A stretch of DNA of 64,000 bases from CAVOGJ01 sp963700865 (GTDB taxonomy: Bacteria > Planctomycetota > Planctomycetia > Pirellulales > Pirellulaceae), in the NCBI GenBank assembly GCA_963700865.1, contig CAVOZC010000020.1:96901-160900 (forward strand), read 5' to 3'. Position numbers and translations under genes: made by a program. Shown here piece by piece: positions 29,064-39,873 of this stretch (within the stretch, counting starts at the first letter, position 1; the number at the start of each line of letters is the position of its first letter). The notes beneath the pieces are model-generated. The model was not told where the DNA came from. It saw nothing but the letters and a program-made list of their open reading frames with translations, and made no database searches.

Positions 29064-30442
29064 CTAATTGCGCAACGTCATCGGACCCGACCTTCGAGCG
29101 GTCAGCCCCCCGCTGGGCGATCGTGGGCGGGGGCATGATGGGTTTGACCTTGGCCCTGCGACTCGCGAAGGAAGGGCAACAGGTCACGCTGCTGGAAGCG
29201 CGACCGACCCTCGGCGGTTTGGCCGATGCCTGGAACGTCGGCGATGTCCGCTGGGATCGACACTATCATGTGACGCTCCTGTCGGATACGAATCTGCTGG
29301 AGCTACTTCGTGAAGTGGGTCTCGAGTCAGAATTGAAATGGGTCGAAACCAAGACCGGTTTCTACACCCAGGGTCAGTTCTACTCAATGTCGAATACGGC
29401 TGAATTCCTGGCCTTTCCGCCGCTCTCCTTGATCGAAAAACTGCGGTTGGGAGGCACGATTTTCCTGGGATCGAAGATTCGTGATTGGCGGCGGCTTGAG
29501 CGGCAATCGGTCGAGAGTTGGTTGCGACGCTGGTCGGGGGGCTCGACATTTCGGAAAATCTGGTTGCCTCTTTTGCGAGCCAAATTGGGGAACGCCTATC
29601 AACGAACTTCCGCGGCCTTCATCTGGTCCTACATCAGCCGCATGTACAAGGCGCGGCGCACAGGGCTGAAGAAGGAGATGTTTGGCTACGTTCGTGGCGG
29701 CTATGGCCGTGTGCTCGACGTTCTGCGCGAGACTTTGGAGCGACAGGGGGTCGAGATTCGCCTCGAGTCGCGTATCTCCCGGATTGGCGGCGAGGAACAC
29801 GGACCGCCCCGCATCGTTTTTCAGGACGGAGTTGTCGAGTCCTTCGACCACATCGTACTGACCACGCCATCGAGCGTCGTGGCCAAGCTCTGCGATGGGA
29901 TGGATGCGAATGAGATCGCCAAGCACGAGTCGATTGAGTATCTCGGAATCGTTTGCGCGTCGGTATTACTGAAGCACCCGCTACGCGGATTTTACGTCAC
30001 GAATATTACTGATGAAGTGCCTTTCACGGCGGTTATTGAGATGACCACGATCGTACCGCCAGAGGAGTTGGGAGGGCATACCCTCGTCTATCTTCCCAAA
30101 TATGCCACGCAGGACGATGAGGTGTTTCGTTGTTCGGACGACGAGGTGCGGCAAACATTTCTCGCGACCTTGTTTCGGATGTACCCCGAGTTGGAACCCT
30201 CGGACGTCGAGGCGTTTCGTGTTTCGCGCGTGCGGAATGTCGTGGCGATTCCCACGATCGACTATTCGAAGCGGCTTCCGCCGATCCGGTCGTCGATTCC
30301 GCAGGTCTATGTCATCAACTCGGCCCACATTCTCAAAGGTAATCTCAACGTCAACGAGACGGTGGGACTCGCCAATGAAGCCTTTGACGAGCATCTTGCA
30401 CCTCTGTTAAACGTCGGCACGTCCTTGCAGGCGGCTATGTGA
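29060..30442 (+). CDS. FAD/NAD(P)-binding oxidoreductase, protoporphyrinogen-oxidase/amine-oxidase-like
   Basis: 460 residues, TTG start overlapping the previous stop. Rossmann motif WAIVGGGMMGLTLALRLAKEG with the second stretch LLEARPTLGGLADAW. C-terminal FAD region SSIPQVYVINSAHILKGNLNVNETV. Belongs to the flavin amine-oxidase/phytoene-desaturase-like group, often found beside glycosyltransferases in surface-glycan clusters. A UDP-galactopyranose-mutase-like role is possible but not shown. Overlaps the next gene by four bases (GTGA), indicating tight translational coupling. Confidence 0.8.
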   Translation: MTNCATSSDPTFERSAPRWAIVGGGMMGLTLALRLAKEGQQVTLLEARPTLGGLADAWNVGDVRWDRHYHVTLLSDTNLLELLREVGLESELKWVETKTGFYTQGQFYSMSNTAEFLAFPPLSLIEKLRLGGTIFLGSKIRDWRRLERQSVESWLRRWSGGSTFRKIWLPLLRAKLGNAYQRTSAAFIWSYISRMYKARRTGLKKEMFGYVRGGYGRVLDVLRETLERQGVEIRLESRISRIGGEEHGPPRIVFQDGVVESFDHIVLTTPSSVVAKLCDGMDANEIAKHESIEYLGIVCASVLLKHPLRGFYVTNITDEVPFTAVIEMTTIVPPEELGGHTLVYLPKYATQDDEVFRCSDDEVRQTFLATLFRMYPELEPSDVEAFRVSRVRNVVAIPTIDYSKRLPPIRSSIPQVYVINSAHILKGNLNVNETVGLANEAFDEHLAPLLNVGTSLQAAM

Positions 30443-31986
30443 AGCAGATGACCGGCTCGGCAGAGAAAGTCGTGACGCAGTTTTCCGGGACATCTTCTCC
30501 CGCGACGCTGGCGAGGCGACGTTCCATGCATGATCGACAGACACATCGACGCGTTTTGATGCTGCTGGTGCTGGCGGCCGCGATACGATGGGGCAGTCTC
30601 GGCAACCAGTCACTCTCGATGGATGAAGTGCTCGAACTGCAGACAGCAGCGCTCCCCGCCGCGGAAATCGTTACGCTTCCAAACTCCTATCCGCCTCTCT
30701 ATCACCTGCTGCTCAAGGCGTGGTGCCTGGTGGACTCCAGCCAGTTCGCCCCGCGTCACTTCTCCGTGCTGATTGGCGTGGCTTCGATATTCGCCATCTG
30801 GAAACTGCTCGCGACCGCCGTGAGCCAACGAGTCGCCTTAGCGGCCACGGCCATCGCGACGATTTCGCCCATCCACGTTTACTATTCGCAAGAGGGACGT
30901 GCCAATATCCTCTTCCTCCTGTTGACGGTGCTGGCGGTGCATTACGGTCTGCGACTCGCGCAAGGCGTGACCATCAAAGATCAGCTGATGTTCGCATGCG
31001 TGGGAATCTGCGGCGGATACACGCACTATTATTTTGCCTTCGTGCTCGTGGCAATCGGATGCGGCGTTCTTCTGTGGAGGGGTCCCACGGAGTTCTTGCG
31101 AAGAATGGGGCCAGCGGCAGTGGCGATCGGAGTGGCCTGTATGCCGTTGTGCTTGCTCCTCAAGAGCGACATCACCTACCAGCGCAACTTGCGAGAACCG
31201 CGTCCCGCAAGTGTCGCGGCCATCGGCTACACCTTGTTTTCATTCGAGTCAGGATACACGCTGGGGCCGTCACGATCGCAACTGCATGGGTTGCCGCCTC
31301 GTGAAGCCGCCCTGATGGCTGTTCCCTGGCTGCTGCTCGTCGGACTCTACATGGTCCCCACGGCCATACGTGGGATCGTCGAGCTGGCGAAGCGGCGCGA
31401 GCTGTCCTACTGGCTGAGCGTGCTGTGCGTTCCCCTGCTGCTGACGATTATCGCGAGTCGCTGGTTCGGGATGACCTACAACACACGTTTCCTGGTTTGT
31501 TGCTGGGTCCCTTACGTGGTCATCATGGCGAGTGGACTGATGGCTTTCTCCGCGGTCATCCGCTGCGCCGTCGGTTTGTTGATGTTCGTCGTCGCAATGA
31601 CGGCTTTTTATCATCATCATTGGTTGCCGGCCTACGCAAACCCGGACATACGGGCCGCCGTGCAATACGTCGACCAATTCGAACCACGACCGATTCTTGT
31701 CTGTGCCGGTTATATGAACGACGTCGTCCGCCACTACGCGGACCAGCGTGAAACGCATCAACCCATGGACATTCGCCGCCTGATGGATTGGGGCTATCCG
31801 GAGGGTTCCACGACCGAGGCGCTGCGAACGGTGGCGGAATTAGGGGACCAGCGGTTCTGGCTGATCTACAGCCGCTCCTTCCACGGCGATCCGGACGGTG
31901 AAATTCTATCTCGACTGGTGGCCGAACGAAGCCTAAAAGCCGTCTTTGAGGCCCCAGGTGTCGTCGTCTACGAGAGTCGCGAATGA
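30439..31986 (+). CDS. Membrane glycosyltransferase, family 39 (mannosyltransferase-like)
   Basis: 515 residues with about ten hydrophobic helices. Near residue 55 it carries the DE motif of GT-C enzymes (SLSMDEVLELQ), and the long luminal loop carries PISPIHVYYSQEGR-like sequence. GT39 enzymes transfer a sugar from a polyprenyl-phosphate donor to a protein or lipid on the outer face of the inner membrane. The GTG at 30439 overlaps the upstream gene by four bases. It is the last gene of the operon and convergent with nagB. The frame is unbroken. Confidence 0.85.
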   Translation: MKQMTGSAEKVVTQFSGTSSPATLARRRSMHDRQTHRRVLMLLVLAAAIRWGSLGNQSLSMDEVLELQTAALPAAEIVTLPNSYPPLYHLLLKAWCLVDSSQFAPRHFSVLIGVASIFAIWKLLATAVSQRVALAATAIATISPIHVYYSQEGRANILFLLLTVLAVHYGLRLAQGVTIKDQLMFACVGICGGYTHYYFAFVLVAIGCGVLLWRGPTEFLRRMGPAAVAIGVACMPLCLLLKSDITYQRNLREPRPASVAAIGYTLFSFESGYTLGPSRSQLHGLPPREAALMAVPWLLLVGLYMVPTAIRGIVELAKRRELSYWLSVLCVPLLLTIIASRWFGMTYNTRFLVCCWVPYVVIMASGLMAFSAVIRCAVGLLMFVVAMTAFYHHHWLPAYANPDIRAAVQYVDQFEPRPILVCAGYMNDVVRHYADQRETHQPMDIRRLMDWGYPEGSTTEALRTVAELGDQRFWLIYSRSFHGDPDGEILSRLVAERSLKAVFEAPGVVVYESRE

Positions 31987-32061
31987 GCCGCGGGTAGCCG
32001 ACGCGGTCGCTCTTGCTTCTCACACCGAAACGCGAAGATAGGGAAGTCCGCCCGCCAGCTC

Positions 32062-32862
32062 CTAATCGCGCCACTGATTCGCCGACTCAGGCGCCGCTGG
32101 ATGCTTTTCCTCGATCCATTTGTAGTAATCGACCGATTTCAACCGCGCGGCGGCCTCTTCGTCCAGGTAACAAAGCACGTCGGGGTGCATTTGCAACGCG
32201 CTGGCAGTGATCATCGAGGTGATCGGACCTTCGATCGCGGCGGCCACCGCATCCGCCTTGTTCGATCCGTTGGCCAGGAGCACAATCCGTCTGGCCTCGA
32301 GAATGGTGCCGACTCCCATCGTTATCGCATAGATCGGCACGTCCTCGGGCCGTTCAAAGAAGCGCGCGTTGTCTTCAATCGTGGAGCGAGCGAGCGTCTT
32401 GATTCGGGTCCGCGATCCCAAGGAACTGGAGGGCTCGTTGAAGGCAATATGCCCATCCGAGCCGATACCCAAAATCTGCAGATCGATGCCGCCGCAATCT
32501 CGAATCCGCTGCTCGTACCAGGCGCAAAATGCGCTGAAGTTATCCGTGGTGCCGGATGGAATGTAAATATTGGTGCGGGCAATATTGATATGTTTGAACA
32601 GGTTCTCATGCATGAAATAGTGATAACTCTGCGAATCGTTGCGGCCGAGTCCCACATATTCATCCAGATTGAACGTTGTAACTTGAGAGAAGTCGAGTCC
32701 TTCCTCCCGGTGCAAGCGGACGAGTTCCTGATACAGCGCAAGGGGTGTGCTGCCGGTCGCCAACCCGAGTACGGCATTGGGTTTGGAATGAAGCACCCGG
32801 ACGACAACTTGCGCCGCGGCGCGACTCATCTCCTCATACGACGGTTTCACAATGACCTGCAT
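32062..32862 (-). CDS. nagB: Glucosamine-6-phosphate deaminase
   Basis: 266 residues, the normal NagB length. Converts glucosamine-6-phosphate to fructose-6-phosphate plus ammonia, the last committed step of amino-sugar catabolism. Seen: GLATGSTPLALYQELV, the Asp in FNLDEYVGL, and the active-site set in GIGSDGHIAFNEP (Asp, His, Glu). No nagA or regulator is adjacent. The gene is convergent with the GT39 gene and upstream of nothing obvious on its strand. The frame is unbroken. Confidence 0.95.
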   Translation of the reverse strand: MQVIVKPSYEEMSRAAAQVVVRVLHSKPNAVLGLATGSTPLALYQELVRLHREEGLDFSQVTTFNLDEYVGLGRNDSQSYHYFMHENLFKHINIARTNIYIPSGTTDNFSAFCAWYEQRIRDCGGIDLQILGIGSDGHIAFNEPSSSLGSRTRIKTLARSTIEDNARFFERPEDVPIYAITMGVGTILEARRIVLLANGSNKADAVAAAIEGPITSMITASALQMHPDVLCYLDEEAAARLKSVDYYKWIEEKHPAAPESANQWRD

Positions 32863-32950
32863 CGCTCTCGACTCCCCAAATTCTCAAAAACGGGCCTCCG
32901 CCGGGCCAACGATGCGCATGATGGTATCGTTCCCACGCCGGTCGTGGAAG

Positions 32951-33752
32951 TCACTCCACCAGCAACTGGAGGCTGGAAGTGGGGACCCAGGCCGTTTGAT
33001 TTCCACCAAATTCGATCTGCGTCCAATCGGTTCGGGATTCGAGTACAACCGTTTCCGTACCTGCCGGAATGGGGTCGGCAAACTTGGGGCTGGCAGCCGT
33101 GGAATCGGCCGCACGGCCAATGACGTCCGCCGCGACCAGGACGGCTGATGGCTGGACGGGGCTGAGCCAAGCGGGACCAGCCGAGAACCAGAGCGTCATC
33201 CAGGCCAGAGCCGGAACCAGGGCCAAGAGGCGGAGGAGCGGTTGTCGCCAGTGCCAACTGAGTGCCAACAGCACCGCAGCCAGAAAAAAACAAGCCGCGG
33301 CAGCGGCGCGAATGGACGGCCTGGAGAAGAGTGCGTTCCAGAAGAAAAGGGTGTCCGTCAGCGCGGACGGTGTGTGATAGCGAGCCCACTCGGGCACTTG
33401 CCGCCGGGCGAAGCTCAGATTTGCCGCGGCACGTCGATAGTCGGGTTGGATCATCAGCGCACGGCGGTAGCTGGCGATGGCGGGTCCGAGTTGCTCCGAC
33501 TGGAACGCCGCGTTGCCGAGGTTTGTGAGCAAATCGGGAGACGGCGAGGAAGTTTGCTGAGCCGCCTTTTGAAACAGGAGGAAAGCTCGGCGGAAACGGT
33601 CAAGACGTTCATCGCGCGATTCTGATTCCATCGCCGATCGATACGCGTCGACTGCCTCGTCAACCAACGCACCGGTGTCACTCTGGCCGCTGAGCCGCCG
33701 AGCAGCCACCAGCGACAAGCAGCCCCCACACCGCGATTGACAGCAGTTTCAT
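32951..33752 (-). CDS. BatE-like TPR and SH3-like domain lipoprotein (one frame break)
   Basis: About 266 residues. The start at ATG 33752 gives a lipoprotein signal (MKLLSIAVWGLLVAGGCSAA). Near 33690 a one-base break joins it to the frame carrying TPR sequence (LLTNLGNAAFQSEQLGPAIASYRRALMIQPDYRRAAANL), two membrane helices, and an SH3-like C-terminus (TVVLESRTDWTQIEFGGNQTAWVPTSSL). This matches BatE of Bacteroides aerotolerance operons. It starts 11 bases after the BatD stop. Last gene of the Bat operon. Confidence 0.75.
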
Positions 33753-33762
33753 GATCGCCACC

Positions 33763-35637
33763 TCATGAAGATGACTCCTGCAAATGAGACAACAGTTGAT
33801 CGGCTTGCAGAAAGAGTTCCGGATCGAGTGAGGCTGCCGACATGGCTGCGGGAGCAAACACAATGTTGTCGCACTGCGCGATCAGTCGTTCAAATTCGGG
33901 GCGCTGCCGCGTGTCGGCGAGCGTCAGCGTGGCTCGAAGGGCATCACCGATCGACCGGGCGGCCGTTACCGAAGTCATCTGCCGAGCCTGCCGGAGCCGT
34001 TCACGGCTTTCCAAGAGCAACCGCCGTCGCTGGGACTCGGCGGGGTCGACCTGTTTCCGCCGAACCTCCCAGGCCGCGAAGCCCAGCGCCGCAATGCCGA
34101 GCGAGTAAAACGTGACCGGTACGGCTGTCTCGCGCCAGGGATGGCGGCCCGCACGCAACAGCAGATCACGACGGGTTTCGATGGCGAAATCCGCCGCGGA
34201 CGTCGCCGTCGATGCGACAGACCGGGTGGCCGCTGCTGGGGACTCGTCATGGCCGACGTCGCCAACCTCGTCCGCCGCTCGGGCTGCCGTCGGGCTGGCC
34301 ACAACATCCGTGGAGGAAACAACTTGCGCGGGCATCACGCGCATCGCGATGGGTCGTGAGGTCGTCGATTCGTATTGGCGCGTCAGAGGGTTAAACCACG
34401 AGAAAGTGATCGGGGGAATCTCGCGGACCGCTTCATCTTCCACACGCAGCGTCACATCAAACTGTTTCGCTCCGTCCTGGTAGCGACCCGCGATCTCTTC
34501 CGAGGGCAGCCGGAATAGCTCGGGCGGCAGACCGTTCGGCCCAGCCAGCGGAGGCAATTCCAGCGATGCGACATTCCCATCGCCGCGAACGGTGATGGTA
34601 AGAGCGATCGGATCCCCCACACGGACTACGGATCGGTTCGTCTGCGTTTCCAGACGAAATCCCTCTCCCACCGCACCATGGAAGGTGGCTGGTCGATTCT
34701 CCAACGGCAACGGCAGGATCGTAACACGAAGTGGCTGGCCTTCCGCCTTTAAAGGCGGAGACAATGTCCGCCGGGATCGGCCAAAAAAGGGATCATCAAA
34801 CAGGCTATCCACGATACCGCCACGCCCTCCCCCGGTGCGCATCGACGCCGTCACCGGCGGAATCTCGAAGTCGCCTGGCTCATCTGCCACCATCATGCGG
34901 GTGGCGGTGGCCACCGTAAAGGCCTTGCCGTCGATCGTCTGCCGAGTGTACCGCGCCACGAGTTGCAGGGTGCCCGCGGCTGTCTCAATGGGCAAAACTT
35001 GATCATTTTGTGTGGCCGGCGCGTCCTCAAATTCAAACCGATCAAATAGCTGCGAATGGATCGCGAGCTTGGAAATCGACCTTACGTTCCCCGCATAGGC
35101 CCAGGTGATGGTGACCGCGACCCGCTGGCCGACGAAAAAGGGACCAGGAGGAAGATCGACATCGATCCGCAGGTTCGGATCGTTTTCTAGGTCGTCAACC
35201 ACCAACGTCACTGCTTCCCGCTCCACCTCCGTATCGCCTTGGGTGACACGAAACGGACCAAGCGCGAACTTCCCAGGACGGCTGGCAGTGAGGCGATAAT
35301 CGAAGACATAAAGCACGCGTCGTGACCGCGTCGTCCGGCCGTTAATGATCGTGATCGACTGCGAGACCTGTGGTGCCACGCCGAGCAGCTCGGCCGTCAG
35401 GCCGTCGGGAAGCGTTCCCAGATCGCACACGGGCTCAGACTGTTCATCAAAGCCTTCCACGGACAGCCGCAGTTGAATGGGTTCGCCGACATAATACGGT
35501 TGCCGAGACGCTTCCAAGCTGATCCGCTGCGCCGTGGCGAGGCACGCCAGGACCAACGACAGACCCAGGCTGACCGGCAGCAGTCGCGACGACAGCGGTC
35601 GTGGCAGCAGATGTGAAAATCTCGCATGCTTGAACAT
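33763..35637 (-). CDS. BatD family protein
   Basis: 624 residues from ATG 35637. Signal peptide (SHLLPRPLSSRLLPVSLGLSLVLA), then repeated Ig-like beta domains (SLEASRQPYYVGEPIQLRLSVEG; RLETQTNRSVVRVGDPIALTITVRG), a membrane helix near residue 515, and a charged cytoplasmic tail. This is the BatD/oxygen-tolerance architecture. It follows the VWA-TPR gene by eight bases and is followed by the BatE-like gene, so the three form one operon. BatD function is not biochemically settled; a membrane complex with the VWA protein is inferred. The frame is unbroken. Confidence 0.85.
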   Translation of the reverse strand: MFKHARFSHLLPRPLSSRLLPVSLGLSLVLACLATAQRISLEASRQPYYVGEPIQLRLSVEGFDEQSEPVCDLGTLPDGLTAELLGVAPQVSQSITIINGRTTRSRRVLYVFDYRLTASRPGKFALGPFRVTQGDTEVEREAVTLVVDDLENDPNLRIDVDLPPGPFFVGQRVAVTITWAYAGNVRSISKLAIHSQLFDRFEFEDAPATQNDQVLPIETAAGTLQLVARYTRQTIDGKAFTVATATRMMVADEPGDFEIPPVTASMRTGGGRGGIVDSLFDDPFFGRSRRTLSPPLKAEGQPLRVTILPLPLENRPATFHGAVGEGFRLETQTNRSVVRVGDPIALTITVRGDGNVASLELPPLAGPNGLPPELFRLPSEEIAGRYQDGAKQFDVTLRVEDEAVREIPPITFSWFNPLTRQYESTTSRPIAMRVMPAQVVSSTDVVASPTAARAADEVGDVGHDESPAAATRSVASTATSAADFAIETRRDLLLRAGRHPWRETAVPVTFYSLGIAALGFAAWEVRRKQVDPAESQRRRLLLESRERLRQARQMTSVTAARSIGDALRATLTLADTRQRPEFERLIAQCDNIVFAPAAMSAASLDPELFLQADQLLSHLQESSS

Positions 35638-35645
35638 AGGACGCG

Positions 35646-38600
35646 TTACCAATCCTTATTGACGGGCAGCGTCCCCGTCATCTGACGTTTTTCTTTCTGT
35701 TCCCACCGCTCGGCATCCCGATCGCGAATCAATTGTAAGAGCTGATTCATGCTCATACTCTGTTGATCCTGCGACGTGGACGGTTGCGGCGCCGAGGCTT
35801 GCTGTTCGTCCTCGGACTGCTCGTTGTTGTCCTGCTGGTCATTTTGGGATTGATCGGGAGGCGTCAGCAAGGCCAACGCTTTCTGCAGATGGTCCAGGGC
35901 ATGGTCCTGGGGATCGCGCACGCGTGACAAGTCGAACGCATCGCCGTCGGGTTCCATCGCGGCCGCCGCGGATTGCATGGAGTCGGTCGCTTGTTGCACC
36001 CATTGGGCGGCATCGGCGAACGGCTCAGTCGAATTTGGCGTTGGCGGTCCATTTTCTTCGCCGGCAGGTGACGTTGCTGCATCAGCCGGTTGGGCCTGTT
36101 CCGCGAGAACTTTCGCAAGTTCGCTGGCAAACTGCTCCAATTGTTGTTGCTCCTGTGCGAGTGGTCCCAGCTTCGGTTGCCGTTCTTCCGCCGAAGTTTC
36201 CCCAGCCAATTCCTGGGTTCGATCATTCAGTTCTGCCTGCCGCTGGGCCGTTTCCCGCAGGTGTTCGGTAATGGAAAAAAACAGGCGGCGTAATTCCCGC
36301 AGTCGTGCGGTAGCTTCGGCCGCCGTGGTTTGGGCCGCGTCACGCAATGGCTGACGCGGATCGGCCGGTTCCGATGGCTCCGCCGGCGGGCTCTTCTCGG
36401 CAGGCACGGACAGACTCTCGTCGGAGGATGATTCTCCACGCGTCCACCCTTGTTGGCTTGACCTCCGAGGGCTCTGCGGCATCCTTCTCCTGCGGGGCTA
36501 TTTCCACAGGATCGGCTTCTTCGCGTGTCGTGGCGGCCCTGCTTTCTTGCCCGCCAGCTGGATCGTCAGGGCGATTGGCATGCGCCGCTGCAGCGGGTGG
36601 CAGAGCCAACTCGTTCAGCTGAGATTCAAGTCGTCGCATCGCTTGTTCGGCTTGTTTGAGCACTCGTCGAGCCAGCTGGAAGTCGCTGCGCCGCGGTGGC
36701 CTGATCCTCGGGGCTGGGGCTGGCGGCCGGTTGCGTATCGGATGGCCCGTTGATGGGGAGTGGCTTGGTTGCCTGTCTCCTGTTCCGCTGACAGTTGCCG
36801 CTCTTCGCGGTCGATTTCTTCCGCCAACCGCGACAGGCGTTGCAGATTTTTTCGCTGCGCCGCGACCAGCGACTCGTACATTTCGTCACGCTGGTCGCCA
36901 GGGAGCTGGCCGGCTGTTTCGGCGGCCTGGGTACGAGCCAATGCCTGTTCCAATCGTGACTCGGTGGCATGCGTCGCTTCGATCAGTCCTCGCAAATCAA
37001 GAAATAGCTCCAACGCCTCCGCCAACGTTTCTCGGGCCTTTGTCTGTGACGCGATCGCGCGGTCCCAATCAGCCTGCTTTTATGTCACCCAGGGCTTGAC
37101 GTTGGGCGTCGGCTGCGTCCCGGACGAGCGGTGTCGCCTGTGCGAACCGCCGCTGGTCGTCGTCCCCATCAGTAGCGGGTTGCTGCGGGCCCATGGTGGC
37201 CTGCTTTGCCGGCCGCGGAAGCCACGATATCTGCCAGTTCCTCCGTTCGCTCGGTAAGCGAGAGCTGCGTTTCGGTCACGAGTGTGGGTGTCAGCCATTG
37301 CGGGGTGGAGGGTGACGATGAGTCAGCCAGGCGGGGCGCATTGCGGGCCAACTCCGATGTCTGTTGAATTAACTCGGTGGTATCCTGTAATAAGGAACGT
37401 AGTGTCTCCTGCGGCGTGCGGAGCGTGTCCCGAGACCGCTTCAGTTCGTTCAACGCGGCGGCTGAGCGACGAAAGCCGCGATTGGCTTGGCGTCGCCGGT
37501 ATTGGCTGCGGCTTGCCCGAGACGTTGCGTGGCCCGAGGCAAATAAATTCCGATGTGTTCCAGCTGGGCGGCTCGATACCGATCTTCATCCGTTTGGTCG
37601 TCCGCGGGCGTTCGCTGCATGGCGGCGAGATCCTCCGCCGTCTGTTGGAGAAGCTGGCTCGTGTCCGAGAGAATCTGGCGTTCGGTTGTCGCGAGGCCGC
37701 GAAAATCTCTTCGGGCCGATTCGCCATCGGCTGCTTCCCGCTCCTGACCAGCCAGTCTTTCCACAAGTTGACCACTGCCAGCCAACAGCTCTCGCTGCCG
37801 CCCAATCAGCTCGTCCAGTTGTTGGGCGAGTGTGCCGCCATCGTTGCGAGCCAGCGAGTCGGCTAATTCGAGGGACCGACGCATCACCAATTCGAGGTTC
37901 TGGCGGGCATCCTGATTTTTGGGGCGCAGCCGAATCGCTTCGCGAAACCAATCGGCGGCCAGCCGCAGGTGCAGGAGAGCCTGCTGCGGATCGGAGGCCA
38001 AGGTGCGATCGGCTCGTTCGATCTCGACCCAGCCAAGATTATAGCCGGCGCGGAAGCGGACTTCGCCGTCGTTTCCGGCTTGTCGGCGGGCCTGTTGCAA
38101 CAATGACTCGGCGGCATCGGCATCCGTCGCCAGCAGGGACAACGAGCGATTGTACGCGTCGCGTGGATCAAGTGATTCTGCCGTCGTCATCGCCTCGTCC
38201 AATGGTGGGGTCACGCTGTCCGTCAACCCGCCTGCCGCGGCCGAATCGCTTGTCGCCGTATCGACGGACGGACCAGCCACCAATGGCTGGGGGTCCGTGG
38301 GAGCCGCGACAGCCGTGGCGGGTGTGACGGAGAGCCAGGTAACGCAAATGACCGCGACACAGAGGATGAAGAGTGAGTCAACTTTCTTCCGCCGGGGCGC
38401 CGTAACCAGCAACCGAGGTGCATCATGGCTGCCGGTATTCCTGCCTGCGACGACCGACAGGACAAGGCAGAGGATGCCCAGCAGCAGCGGCCATTGATAG
38501 ACCTCGTGGCGAATGAATTGACGCGACGCGTCCAGGCGTCCTCGCATTAAAGGCGCGATGTATTGGCGGTAGATGGAAGTCAAGTCAAGCGCCCCGGTCC

Positions 38601-39439
38601 CCGCGGGAATGTAAGTCGCCTTCGGTCTTGAGAGCGATCTCTCGTAGCAGGTCGCCATCCAGGCGGCTCACCACGGCCTTGCCCGAGTCGTCGGTCACAT
38701 AGGTACGGGCACCCGTGCGAGGATCCGTCACCTGGACCTTGCTGCCGGCTTCGTCGCCAAAGCCCACCGTCATGATTCGGATACCCCTTTCCCGGGCTTC
38801 CTCCGCGGCTTCGAGCGGAAACGAATCGTGATCTTCACCATCCGTAATCAACAGAATGATCCGCGATACATCGGCAGTGTCGGCAAAGCCGCGGACAGCG
38901 GCGCGAATTGGTGCTTCCAGCCGTGTGCCTCCAAGCCCGACGCTTTGCGGCCCGACATGATCCAGAGCCAGCTTGAGAAAGGCAAAGTCGGTGGTCATCG
39001 GACTGATCACGGTCGCTTTGCCCGCAAACGCGATCAGCCCCACTTGTTCTCCGCGCATTAAGTCGAGCAGATCGCGGATTTCGGCCTTGGCCCTTTCCAG
39101 GCGGTTGGGGATCGTATCTTCGGCGAGCATCGATTTACTCACGTCCAGACAGATCATGATCTCAGCACCCACCTGCGGAAGCAACCGCTCCGTGGCTCCC
39201 CATTGCGGCCGCATCGCAGCCAGCACGCAGGCGACGATTCCCAACGCGAAACAGCCGAGCGAGATTGTCTGGCGGAGGCGACCGGGACCACTCACGAGTC
39301 GTTCCCTCATCCGGGTCGACATGAACTGGTCAAGTGCTGTCCGCTGGCGTATTTCGAGCCACAAGAGCGCGGCGATCAAGAGGGCGACTGGCCAAATCAA
39401 GTGGCCCCACGCAGGTTGTTCAAAGCGAAACTGATCCAT
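35646..39439 (-). CDS. BatA/B-type VWA protein continuing into a TPR and coiled-coil region (about seven frame breaks)
   Basis: Reconstructed as about 1260 residues from ATG 39439. Residues 1-330: N-terminal membrane helices and a VWA domain with MIDAS DVSKS, GGTR and TDGEDHD. Near 38628 the frame shifts; the other frame continues ATYIPAGTGALDLTSIYRQ and a membrane helix as in BatB. The same frame then runs on through another membrane helix, TPRs (RFRAGYNLGWVEIERADR; WFREAIRLRPKNQDARQNLEL) and a long Gln/Glu-rich coiled coil. Further breaks lie near 37455, 37195, 37080, 36775, 36690 and 36440. It could be two genes (BatB and BatC) with a lost stop, but I see no start between the parts. Confidence 0.65.
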
Positions 39440-39873
39440 GGCGGAAGTAATTAGAAAGCGAAATGGTGGTTGGGGATAGGCCGACTCAGGGGGTTCACAG
39501 GTCGGTGGGTACTGGGGGGCGAGTTGAAAGGGTTCGTCGCGGTGGGAGGGTGGCTGGCTGGGCTTCGTTTGCTGGCGACTGTGGCGGGAAGCCCCCGCCA
39601 CGTTGTGGAGTGCGGCGATGCTTCGCCGCTTTCCTCGGCCAGCCGGTTCGCCGCGGCAAGCCCCAGACGCGTTGTCGTGCCGAGTAAGTCGTCCGGCTTG
39701 TGAAACTTCGCGAAATCATGCACCATCTCTATAGAATTCTCGCTCCCACACCACAGGGCGAGCCTCAGGCGACGAAATGCCGGCCCACTCCAAGCGGGTC
39801 GCTGCCTGTGGCTAGGTTGCCGCGGACCAGGCCTTCATTGTAGTTTTTTTTCCGGGATCACGGCGAGGATTGC
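39440..39873. other. Intergenic region with a GC-rich palindrome
   Basis: 434 bases between divergent genes, no protein-like frame. At 39612-39629 a 7-bp perfect stem (gcggcga/tcgccgc) around a 4-base loop has partly complementary flanks, resembling dispersed palindromes of planctomycete intergenic DNA. The promoters of the Bat operon and of the DUF3465 gene must lie here. Confidence 0.45.
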
